DNA from: Erythrocercus mccallii
Taxonomy: Eukaryota > Chordata > Aves > Passeriformes > Dicruridae
Length of the DNA: 64,000 bases
Direction: 5' to 3'
NCBI GenBank assembly: GCA_013397435.1
Contig: VZRG01000293.1
Location: 540,959-604,958, forward strand
Numbering within the stretch: the first letter of the stretch is position 1; the number at the start of each line of letters is the position of its first letter. Below, in pieces: positions 52,660-64,000 of the stretch. Below the pieces are notes generated by a model. The model worked only from the letters and a program-made list of their open reading frames with translations, was not told the origin of the DNA and did no database searches. The position numbers and the translations under genes were made by a program.

Positions 52660-52664
52660 AGCTC
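52660..52664. repeat. Right target-site duplication AGCTC
   Basis: Five bases identical to those at 52284-52288, directly after the CA end of the LTR. Confidence 0.9.
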
Positions 52665-55600
52665 TGAAAAATGTGGCAAGAATACTACAGAAAAATGGAA
52701 GCAAAGGAGGATCACTGTTGATCACTTGTGTGCTACTGGAGGTACTGATTTCCTAATCAGTGACTTCCAAGTAAGGACTGTTTTAAAATGCATTCTTCAC
52801 AGAGCACAAGGATGCCGTTTCAGCAACTGAACAATTGATTATACAGTACACACAAAAAGTAGATTTATAAAGGAAACACTAATATCTTTCAGAGCCTCAG
52901 GTGCTGCACCAAAGGTAATTTCCATTTCTCAGGCATAGGAACAGACTATATGTCCAGACAAAAATAATTGGCATATGTCTTTTTTTGCATGCTGCAAACA
53001 TGAGGACAGCAGAGTCTCTCCTGGTCGTTACCCTGAAGAGTGATTCATTGCTCTTTCCTGCTGTAATATATAAAATATCTGAAATAAAAGACTTAATTAT
53101 TGACCACCACAGATGGTGGTGGTAGCCGTGGAAAGGAAATTTAAATGGACAGAGGCAAACACAGAGGAAGGGAGTGAAACCAAAGTAAAGCTTCAGTTTA
53201 AGAGAAAAAACAGAAAATTGTTGGGAAATTTAACTAATTCTTACAAAAAGGAACTGATGAAGAAAAGATAATTACTTCACCAACATATATATTCCAATAA
53301 AAAGTATCAAGCATTTTTAGGTCTGTCACTAGCATTTTTTCTTGAGTATTTTTTCATGGGTTCTGAGTTTCACATGGAAATTGTTTAATTACACTGTTCT
53401 GAGAAGGTAAAGTTTAATCTTGAGACTTCTATTGGTTAAATCTTTGTCATTTAATTTCTGTACAAGGCTTTTGTCACAGAAAAAATCATGGAGCCTTTCT
53501 TGTGGCTTCAGAAGTTGAAAGCTGTGTTTTATAAATGCATTTATTTATTAGTACTGTGCTGACATTATCCTTTATTTATCTGGCTTAACCAGTTTTGATG
53601 TTGCTTTTGCCTTCTCTCAGTTTCCTCTGAAATAGTTTGGACTTCCCTCCTTTCAAAACATTGTTTTGAACTCAAAGTTCAGCAGCAGAAATACTCTTTT
53701 AGTTAAGAAACTTTCACCAGACTTTGGTTCAGTTCTGATTTCTGATACCCATGCTAAGGAAATCTGTGCAAAATGCAGTTGTGTGCAGTCCCCACAGAAG
53801 TGGGTCCACACAAAGCTCCTGCTGCAGAAGGCAGGGAGAGCCCAGGAAAAACTCAGTCATGCTTCAGGACACACTCAGCTCTTAATCCACTCTCTATCAT
53901 TTCCAGGCTTTTCCAGCTTTCTTGCTTTGCCCTGTGTCTATCTCAGTGCATGCAGGTTCTGGTTTTACAGCGGCCTGTGCCTGTGAGAGTCCAGAGAGCC
54001 TCACTCCAGCACTGCACAGCTGCACCTCTGCATGCAATGGACCACACTCCTGGTGCTGACAAGCTTCAAAAGTAACTTGTTCCATTAGATATTTATGTCT
54101 CTATTCATCTTCATTTTCCTTGCATATTGTGTTTTCTCCGTTCATTCTTCCAAATGAACGTCAAAGGATTAACACTAGACTAGTACTTCCCTGTAGCTAT
54201 TAAATAATGTAATTGCAAAATAATTTTATTCTTATAATGTTTTCCACAGCAGTCTTTCCATCATCCTGAGCTTTTTGAAGTGTAATATTGAAGGGTTTCA
54301 TAATTTAGAAATAATGGGCTATACTGGTTTTTTAGTGGGTAAAGTAGGTGGTAGGACTCACTTGTTTAGCTTGCGGATTTCTAAAATAAAATTTAAATAG
54401 AGTAGTACAGATCAATATTTTAGAAAATATTTCATTCCTCTGCCTCGAGATATCCCATGATATATAACACACAATATATGGGCCTGACCCTAGTTGAAAA
54501 ATGGATGTGATCGAACCAGCAAATCAAAAGAAAAATCTGGGATGACTACACAATTATTGTTATACTGGGAACTGGAAATTATAAATTAATGTTATGGTTA
54601 TTAATCTTATAGCTATATCATCAAGCTGTGACATATGCATGATAAATTGATTCTCATACAGGAGAATCTAATTTGTGCATTTTCTCATTTGCCCTGGAGT
54701 ATATCATTCCTGACTGCTGAGCAAAGCTGTAATAACAGAATACAAGAGTAAGGTCAGTGTTAATAGAGTTGCTTTCATTTGCAAAGTTCATTACATAGTA
54801 TTTACTAGTAGGCTATGAAAAAAATCATAAATAATTTAAATTAAACACTTGTTGAAATAAATGAGGAAAGTACATTTTGCATTTATTAATTGCCTGTTAT
54901 CTTGTTTTATAATTAACAAAAGTTTCTAAATTTTAAGTGATTATTCAGTCTGAGAAAGGTTCCATTATGTACATGGGCATTTAATGGTCATCTCTGTTAG
55001 ACCTTCTCTATCTACAGCTGTTTGAAGTGACCAGATATTCAAATAAAAACAGATTAATTGACCTGCAGAAATACACTAAAGCATATGATGGGAATTGACT
55101 TGTATATATGTGTTCAATTGATGCATACTTCAAAGTCACACAGTGACTCAGTGTAAAGGCATCAAAATTGCAGCCAAGCTTCTCTGATTTTTACACAGTA
55201 AAGACCTGCATTATGGAGACAAAAAAGACAATAAACCTTGAAGGAAAAAATTGTTGGAGGGTGTAATTTTTTCCTTTACTGGTTTTCAGAGCCCTTTGAT
55301 TTCTGATCATTATAAAGCAAAAAGCTTGTGATAATAAATTACTGCTGCTTCCTCACCTTCAGCAATTCTTGTCTGAACATTTTGTGATGTTTCTGCCTTT
55401 GTGACACCTGCCTTCTTCTTCAGGGGCTCACTGGAAAGCAGATTCCACCTACCAGGAAAGCTTTTCTTCCTTTTCTTCCAAACATAAATAAGCAGGATAT
55501 TATGAATGAGGTACCCAGGATGAGTCCAAAGATCTGGTCTCTCACTGGGGCAATTTTGTGCTACCTTTGTATTTAGAACGTAGCAAAAGTGAATGTCACC

Positions 55601-58600
55601 AACTTCCGTTTTCTTTAATACTGCTGACAAAGTGCATTTATCCTCATGCTGTTCACTTCTCCTATCTGTTTGCTACGATTTGTCTAGAATCTGGCATCTA
55701 CCTCATTGCTTTTTTAAAATGCTGTGGCGAGCTCTTCTTGTGACTCTCTCAGATGGGATCTACCAAAACATTTCTGTCTGCAGTTCTGAGCACTGTGAGA
55801 GCCCAAGGCAGTTTGGTGCTTGGTGGGCTTTTAGTTCACTGAGCTGACATTATTCTATACAAGGAAGATATTCTGGGCTTTAAAAATTCCCGACTGAGTG
55901 GTTTTCTTTTCTTTATTCATTAGTAATGTGCCATGCTGTGTCATGCAGAGTAGGCAGACTCCTGCCAGTAAGGAGAGAGAAAGGGTACTTTGGCTTCCAG
56001 GTCAAAAGGAAAGAGACCACAACTCTTGTAAATTCTAGTTCTGCCACTCCCAGGAGCACAGGATGAAATCTAAGCCTAATTAGGAAAACAATGGGTAAGA
56101 AGCATTTGCCCTGCCAGTGCAGAGACAGATAAGAACTGAGCTGGTCTACTGCAAATCCCCTACTGGAGTCAGGGCTTGGGCCTGGCTCATTTAGGGGCTG
56201 CTGTAGGTACAGTCTTCTAAGGCAGTAATAAAGAGAAATGTGTCTGTTTTCAGAGAAAAGTACATATTCTAGCAAGCCATTAAGATCAAAGATCAGTTGC
56301 ATAAAATGTAGACAGTGGAGTCTTACTGCTAGTGCAGAGGTTCAGGATGAACAGGGTAAGTACTCTTAGCATGTCCAGAATAAAAGCTGTTATATGCCAC
56401 CATGGGAGTTCCAATGTAAATTGAATTCAGCCATTTATTTGGGGTTACGAAAGTACAACACTGAAGCCCAGGTCTCACTTGAAGCAGCCAGATGTGGTAC
56501 CAATGAATAGTCCTCAGATAAGGGCCTAAAAATTCCCCTCAGCTCCATCTTTTGTTGCTTTCTGTCACTTCAACATAAAATCAGCCTCAGACAACTCCAG
56601 AGATAAAAGCCTCGTGAAGAAAGCACAAGCTTTAGCTCTGCATTGGTGCAGGTCTAGTGCAAGAAGCCTTAAATCTTTTCTTTAGTTTCAAGAAAATGAT
56701 TAGTCACACTTCATACCCTGGGTGAAAACAGCCTGGGTAGGGATATTGTTGCCATTGGGTGTATGGCCTTATTACTGCAGCAATTTGAGGCAGACCAGTC
56801 TCATTTCCTGCCACTCACACATTCAATCTGCATCCCAAGAGGTGCCTGTGGAGATTCTGACATAAATATGACTCCAAAGTAAATGTTGTCTGATTTAAAT
56901 AATTTCTCTTTTACCCAATCCCCGTTGTTCCTTTTTCCACTCATTTCACCACCTTTGATGAAAGGTTCCTGCTGCTTTACCCTGAGATTTTAGTCTGTTG
57001 TGCATCTTCAGAGAGGCATTCCAGAAGCTCTGGAAACCTTTGAAGTTGGGATGAAAACTGGTCAATTTGCTTACAGATCTTCTGAAATGAAGCTATACTT
57101 ATTATTTAGTCCTTTGCTCCCCCAGAAGGTGTTTGGGGGTTTTCTTTTTCTAAATTCCTTTTTTTACCACCAAAAAACCTGACAACTGGACAAAAATGTC
57201 TGGTTTAGTCTCTCAAATTAGCAAATTCTCGGGTTTTGATTGTGGCCACTCACTTCCAGGGTTGCATTAAAAGAACGTTGCACATGGTGTTCTTCTCTGA
57301 CATTCATTTTTTCATGTATGTGAAAAGATGTAAAAAGATTCTGTCTTTTAGTGAAAATATAGGACCTATTTTCAGAGTAGCACTTGCAAATTGATTCCCA
57401 CACTAAAATTTTAAGGTTCACACCATCACCAGAATACTATTAAATGTACAAATTCCTATATAGTTGCTATATTTTTTATATTACTAGCTTTTGACTAAAC
57501 AACCATTTCAACTACCTGTATTTGTAAAAACTAATGTAAGAAAAAGTTCTCTAGCTGTATTAACAGCTAACAAGCTGTCTCAATTTCTCTGTTACAAAAA
57601 AAATCAAATAAAATGGTAGAGCTTTTATTTCTAATAAAACCTCTTCAAAGAGGTTGATCTGTAGCTGAAAGTTTACTAGTGATGTAAGCATTTTTCTGTG
57701 AAGTCTCTCATTTTTTATATTTTGAGAAAAAAAAAATCCAGCAATCTGTTACTAAACACAAGGAGCTGTATTGCACTTAACTTACCACCTATTTCAACTC
57801 AAAACATTCCCTGCTTACTTTGAGTTAGCATTTTGTTCTGCAATTGTAGTACTGTCTCAGTAATTGCTAGTTTTGCCACTTAAAAAAGGAGTGAGCAAGT
57901 GAGTGAGCTGTCTCCAACAGCCTGAAATTGAGGACAAGTAAAAGGGCCACCTTGCTTTATCTGCCTCCCTGCACCTAATGGATACTTTTTGTTTATGATT
58001 CCAATATTGCTCTATTTGCTCTTACCTGTTTCTCTGTGAAAGCAAGCCCACAAAAACAACCTCCTTCTGTGCCATATACTGTTCATATTTTGCTAGCCAG
58101 ATAACTTTAAAATCCAGCTTTAATAGTGCATCAAAGAAATCCAGATTGCTTGTTCCTTGTAACTACAGTGTTTGCCTCTTTAGGTACTTCTCTTTCCTTT
58201 TCAGTTAACTTGTAATTGGTCATTACTCTTAAATAATCATTTTTCTGGATATTCATTACAAACCATTTTCTCCAAGCCTTTTAACGAGCTATTGATTGTG
58301 AGAGTCATGGCTGGTACATATTAAGTTTTCAACTGTAGCAGCTGAAATATTCCACTGCATTCCCCCAGTCCTCCCTGGAAACAGGGTATCTGGTTTCTAC
58401 ACTTGCATAATTGCACGGTTCAGTTCATTTATTCTTATTACAAAATCAGATTTAAGCCATTTTATTCTTCATGACACTCTCTCAGTTTTCTCACTACCCA
58501 TAATTAACAGTTTCTTAGCAGTCAAAGCCAGTTTATAATCACAGTTGAATTTAATAGTCAATTTTAAAAATGCAAAACTTGAAATCCTGATAATTAATAA

Positions 58601-61201
58601 AGAAGAAACTGCATCAGAAACTCTTATCTCCATTTCAGTTACTGAGCCTGGAGCTAGTGATACTTAGCAACATTACTATTTGGCTGTATTTTTAACTGAA
58701 ATGTCATTGTTTGAGCATCCCAGTGCATATTATTAATGCCTTGAGAATTTTTAGACTACCCAGATCAGTTCTGCACAATCAAATACAGTTACTGAGAAAA
58801 AAGAATTAGACACATTTATGAGAGCAATTAGAACTCACAAAAATATAAACTTCCTAGAATGTATTTAAGCAGTGACAATCTCACCACACCCCACCCCACA
58901 TTATTTACCATGAAGAAAAGTCATAGTGTAGCTAGAAAAATATAAATATCAAAACAGACTTAAGAAAATAAATATAAAAAACAAAGACACACTCAAAGCT
59001 CAGTGGAATTTCTCGTGGCTAAAGAGTCAGTGTTCCATAGAAGCAGTACAGGTAAATTTACAATATAAAGAGAACCCAGAAGCAAACAAAATGTCCACAG
59101 TAGTTTGTGGTGAAACACATATATTTGTTTCCTTATTTTCTTTCTGATGACAGTTGTCCCTTGTGCCAAATCAAATCAGAAGTATTTACTCCATACTTTT
59201 TTCTTCCATCAAAGGCATTAATGCTAGGTCTCAGTTCTTTCCAGAAAAAAAGAGAGGAACTTGTAAGAAAATTGGATTTTTTTGGCCAATATCTTCTTGG
59301 CAATATAAGGAGTGTCTAAAGCAAGGCATGGTAAGATAATGATTAATTTAACTGCTTTGTGAGAATTCACAGATCCCACACACACAATCTCTCCCAAATG
59401 TAATAGTTTCAGCATTGTCTAAATTATTACTTTGATTTGTTTCCTTATCTGCGCTGTGGTTCAGAGAAGGAGGATATTTAACCTACCTCAAGGGCCCTCT
59501 TGCTGCTAAATTCAAACATTTAGAGATTTGGATAAGCCTGTTAAAGAACCTGTCGAGGCCTCAGTGCTTGAGACAACTGAGACCCATTCGGTCCGTGCCT
59601 GTCCATCTTTCCTGGGACGCTGAAGCCTGGCCTGCTCCCATTAATGCTTTTGAAGTAGCAGATTGTTTGTATCGGGTTTGCTGTGCTTAAAGGTTCAGTG
59701 CTGCAGATTCTGCCCCCTTACTGAGCCCTTTGTTGCTGGCCCCCATAAAGTCAGGAGAGTCAGGAGAGTCACCATCCTGGAGAAGATGAAGGGAGATTTA
59801 TCCAGTTTCCAGTCCAGGACTGGAGGAACAGACAGATTCTCTTCACCATTCCACTTCATGCTCTTTCCTTCCAGTGGAACTGGTTTATATGTTTCAGTTC
59901 ATGCTTGTTTAACCCCATAAATGCCTAGAAAGCTGTAGCACAATCACATCACAAGGATGAATAGTGCCTAAACCTGGACAGGCATCTTTCTGCTTGCTTT
60001 GTTGCCTCAGACTCACCAGTATCATGTCAGTACACGTGAGCAGCCTGTGAGGAAGCAGAACTAAAAGGCTAATTAGGGCATGCTGCAGCTCCTGCACAGG
60101 AGGCAGTGCGGAGAAGGGCTGAAAGGCACAAGGACTAAAGCACTGTGGGGTGGATGGTGGAGAATTGTGTGTAGGTGAGCCCCGGTGGGGCCAGGACCCA
60201 GCGATCCCAACGCTGGGCGGCTCTGGGCTCAGCCCACCCCTGCCTGGGGCAGCCTGTGTGCAGGGCTTCAGGGAACAAGGATCAGAGTGCACACAAGAAA
60301 GCCCTCAGCATTTGTGTAAATAATTGTCTATGTAGACATGCTCTAAGTTTAAGAAAAAACAGAGTGTTCTTCCTCCAAGGGCATTTACATATGGCTACTG
60401 GTGGACCCTATTTTTGGTTTTCTGTTTTCTCACAGTGTTCCTCCTGCCTTATCTATGTCCAGACCTCACAACCTTATCAGCTACTTAAATTACAATACTG
60501 CATTACGGTGATGTTACTCTGTGATTCTAGTGAGATAGGACCAGGGCCAAGGAAGTATTGAAAAATATTCCTATAAAACAAATTTGTTATTATTATTCCT
60601 GACAATCCTGCTTCCCTGCCCCTCCAGACCTTCCACAAGCTGGGACTGTAACTGCTGCCACGTGTCTACGGTCACTGACCTGCCTGTTCCAGGCAGCACA
60701 GCTTGCACCTGCCAGAGCACCACTTTTAAGCAATGTGTTGTTGTTCACCTTGACATTGTTACACACTGCTTGTGATAAGCTACAATCAGGTACAGACTGA
60801 AATGATTTTACCCTGTTGCAGTCATTCAATATTAAGTGGGCTCAAACCGTTTAAATGTAACAAAATTATTTTTTCCTTTCCTATTCAGTCCCTGCCAAAT
60901 TTTTTCAAATAGTCCAAATTCCTACATATTATGATTATGTTAGTCCTACACTTACAATTACTCTCAGTCAGATTATGGTTGGATCATACCATGATTACCT
61001 GAAAAAAATTTTCTACAGCCCTTGAATTTCCAAACACACAACAGTGGAAATGCTATGAAAGCATGATTGTCCTTAGAACATATATCTCAAATTTCTTTTG
61101 TTAAAAAACACTGTTAGACTAATTTGCTTTTTTATGCAGCCTTTTGGAAGCCTAAGTAAGAAAATAGACGCAGCTAACTCTGCTTTTTCCTTGACTTGCA
61201 G

Positions 61202-61290
61202 GTATTGTTGCTGTCCTTTTCTGTGGAGTCACACAGGCCCATTACACCTACAACAATCTGTCACCAGATTCCAAAATGAGAACTAAACAG
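61202..61290 (+). CDS. SLC9A9: SLC9A9 (NHE9) coding exon, GIVAVLFCGVTQAHYTYNN segment
   Basis: The exon begins with GT, which completes the Gly codon, then reads 29 full codons and ends in phase 0 at CAG|GTAAGA. The acceptor is CTTGACTTGCAG. The peptide IVAVLFCGVTQAHYTYNN is among the most conserved blocks of organellar NHEs, followed by LSPDSKMRTKQ, where human NHE9 has LSSDSKIRTKQ as I recall. The block covers part of the core domain helix that follows the dimer-contact region. The next expected exon (starting LFEFMNFLAEN) is not found before 64000, so it lies downstream. Confidence 0.96.
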
Positions 61291-64000
61291 GTAAGACATG
61301 GAAATAACTGACACGGTGCCTTGCACTGGTGTAAGGAATAACAGCTACTGGAGTACAGCTGGATGGGAGTTCATTAATGCACAGCAAGAGGCTTATGTCT
61401 TCATCAGGGCAAAGGCTGGAGATTTTGCCAGGAAAACAGTAATAATTACCAGGGCAAGCAAAACCTATAAGAATATAAGAATCTGTTCTTCCCAAGAGAC
61501 CTGAAATGTCAGACAGGTATGGAAACAACAGCTTGCACCAGCTTCCATACAAAAATGCTTCAAAATTAAGGAAGACAAAGAGCTCTAGTGAGTAACACAG
61601 AAGTCTGAAAGACTGGATCCCTGTAGATTTCTACAAAGGGATTGTATAAACTGCAGTCTGGTTCACAGATTTAAGCAATGACATAGTTTAATTTCTGCTT
61701 CATTAAAAATTGTCATAATTAGAAAGACAGAGACATTTTCATTCTATTCTGTTATTTAGAGTTTAGAAATGTGAAATTTGATCATCTCGTTTTTTGTTTG
61801 AACAAGAGACTATAACTGTAATTATTTTTTAAAACTTGGGGCTGTTCTCAGATCTATAGCATTGCAGTGCTCAAAATATTTTCAGCACAAGTAATTTTAG
61901 ACAACCCTGCCATTACCTAGATCCTGTAAGAAGTCATTTAAATGCAGTTTTCTTCCCTTTTAACGTTGACTCATATGTCCCAAGAACCCCAGGCTGTAGG
62001 AAATCTATCTCCTAGAACAAAATGGAAACTTATGGCCCAGTACTATAATTTTCATGATGCAATCTCGTACCTTTTTCAGCAATTCCTTTCTTTTAAGTAT
62101 TGGAAATTTTACGTAGAAAAATTCATCGCTTCTTGCACATCTCAGTTTAATCAAAAATCCAATTTTCTATCAAAAACAGCTTGATAGAAAAAAAAATACT
62201 GGCCACAGTATCAGTTCAACTGTTAGAGTCTCACAGATTTGAAATCACAAAAAAGTTTCTGATCAGTACTCCCATAATAAAGCGTTAGCTATAGAACAGG
62301 ATAAGTCTTTTCAATTGTATTTCTTCATAGCAGTAGAGGCTGATGCTTTCAGAAAGTATTCCAGCAGAGAACTAATCTTTCTCTGATAACCTTATTGTAA
62401 GGGAAGGACATTGAAATCTACTATAGAATCGTTTCTGTTTTGCAGAATGACTGTATTACATATGCCATTACTCCCCTTGCATATAACTTACAATCTGAAT
62501 AGGGGATTCATCTGCATATTTTAGTGATGCATAGCCTCAGAGAGAGACAGAAAAAGCCAAGGTTTTGATGTTTTTAATTACCTATGAAGCTTTTCAGCTG
62601 CAGAATTAACTAATATTTTGTTTAAATGCATCCTGGTTTTGTTCATGTTTACTCTGTTATTCCCTCCTATTCAACAAGTGCAAAACAAAATAGTGAAAAT
62701 AAACCAAATTTACCCTTGAACACACAGAAAAGGGATTATGTGTTTCTCTATAGAGCCATGAGTTTTATGCACACTTTCCTATTCTGCTTTTCTCTTCCCC
62801 ATAAGCCCTTAATCCTCAGCCTCCTTTATGATATGATTCAAACACCGTTGTTGAATTCCTTTCAATTCTTCTAATTTATTTTCTAATCCAAATATTACCC
62901 TTTCATATGCAGCTGTTTCAGTGAGACCTGCACTGCGTCTTTCTTTCTCTCCTCCCAAGAATTCTCTTCAAGCAAATTTAATAAGCCACACACTTGGCAT
63001 TCTCCTAATCATATATAACTTCAGTGCATCTTCAATGAATATTTTTGCTCAGACAACTGGCTTTGCTCCCAATCTAAGTCATTTTTATTACTCATTACTG
63101 GCCAAAATCAAGGGCTTTTCAGTTCTTTTATAGAAGTATTCCAAAGCAGTCTCTCTCTTTTGTTACATTATGACAGATCTTTCAGAAAGGAGTGCTGAAC
63201 TGTAATGCACACTGACAAAACAGTGAGTTAAGGCTGAAGCTAACAAAAACCATGGAAATTAAATTTAAAACTGTAAATCAGATTGCAAAATTGTGTTACT
63301 GGTTTTAAACAAATATTTTTTCTTTACTGCTTTGCATAATTTTCTTTACATTTTTTACTTGCTTTTAAAATTTTATAGTTTGATGGCAAAATCCAGTATA
63401 CAGTGATAGAGAAGGTGTTTCTGACCCTGGTGTCAAGTTCTGCATTTCCCGTAATGCATCATAATTTGCTCTAAAAAAATATAAAAAGTTTCTCTTCAGT
63501 TACCGATGTAAAATTAGAATTTATCTACAGTTCTTAAATCAGAATTTAAGAGCATCTATAAAAAAGGCCTGTTAAAAGATGCCATGTAATTATTAGTTCC
63601 CATGTGTCCTTTATTATTCCATCAATCACTGTTTAAGATTCCATGAAAGAGAAATATTAGACTTCAAGCATCTGAAACTTACAGAACCTGAAAATATAAA
63701 GCAACACTAATCTTTTCATAAATAAATGAATTATTTTAACACTCTCACAAGAAAAGTAAGATAAAAATTTAATGAAAATGGAGGCTTTAGATAGTTTTCA
63801 TTCAATTCAATTATCACTATTTTCATTAAGTATTTATAAACATTCTGTGTGGTTTTACTAAATTTTTTTTAACATGGGTGATGTTTTATGGCAGTAATTT
63901 TAAGTCATCATCATTGACCTGAGAATGGCCATCATGATTTTAGCAGTGAGATTGACCCTGCCCTCCATGGCAACAAGGTTAGGTCTAACAGAGTGATCCT
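61291..64000 (+). other. SLC9A9: SLC9A9 downstream intron (partial)
   Basis: The donor is GTAAGA. No acceptor followed by the expected LFEFMNFLAEN codons occurs up to the window end. A TTTTATAG|TTTGATGG junction near 63379 does not encode it. The sequence is AT-rich with no recognised repeat or gene. Confidence 0.88.

Larger units (their letters stand above)
51157..61201 (+). other. SLC9A9: SLC9A9 intron, about 10.0 kb, U2-type GT-AG
   Basis: The donor is GTAAGT and the acceptor CTTGACTTGCAG. The intron is phase 1. It contains the solo LTR at 52289-52659 and a GC-rich patch around 60090-60290. The remainder is AT-rich with no recognised feature. Confidence 0.9.

Noticed and set aside
63379..63470. 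A TTTTATAG acceptor-like site that could have started the next SLC9A9 exon
   Set aside because: The codons after it do not encode the expected LFEFMNFLAEN segment in any frame.

Overview
The window is a piece of a bird genome, probably a songbird. It is AT-rich and almost entirely intronic. It contains a minus-strand fragment of the avian LINE CR1 and at least three LTRs of types I recall from bird endogenous retroviruses. There are two assembly gaps, at 1-424 and 11836-12643. Open reading frames running through the second gap are artefacts of the N run.

One gene is supported: the middle part of SLC9A9, which encodes the endosomal Na+(K+)/H+ exchanger NHE9, on the + strand. Five coding exons lie at 19396-19511, 27486-27591, 50081-50219, 51051-51156 and 61202-61290. 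Their splice phases join without a break into a 185-residue segment. It corresponds to about residues 178-363 of the human protein (counted from memory) and includes the Asn-Asp ion-binding pair in GESVLNDAVA. The start of the gene lies upstream of the window and the rest downstream, so neither promoter nor 3' end is visible. The introns are about 8.0, 22.5, 0.83 and 10.0 kb, flanked by more than 18.8 kb of upstream and 2.7 kb of downstream intron.

The most striking detail is the 831-bp intron at 50220-51050. It has the hallmarks of a minor-spliceosome (U12) AT-AC intron: ATATCCTTT at the donor, a TTCCTTAGT branch-like element 12-16 nt before the end, and a terminal AC. A decoy GT-AG pair just outside the left boundary and just inside the right one would add five residues in frame, so automatic annotation could easily get this junction wrong.

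The introns hold an 881-bp minus-strand LTR (4327-5207), an LTR with TATA box, AATAAA and a primer-binding-site-like stretch (about 16077-16344), a tentative small LTR (about 17975-18176), a CR1 tail (about 20064-20205), an LTR near 34043-34567, and a 371-bp solo LTR at 52289-52659 flanked by perfect 5-bp target duplications. Simple repeats lie at 425-519, 1561-1586 and 36947-36987. I see no tRNA, rRNA, CRISPR or complete second gene. Most long open frames in the introns look like chance; three coding-like stretches are listed as weak leads. I found no convincing undescribed biological system.
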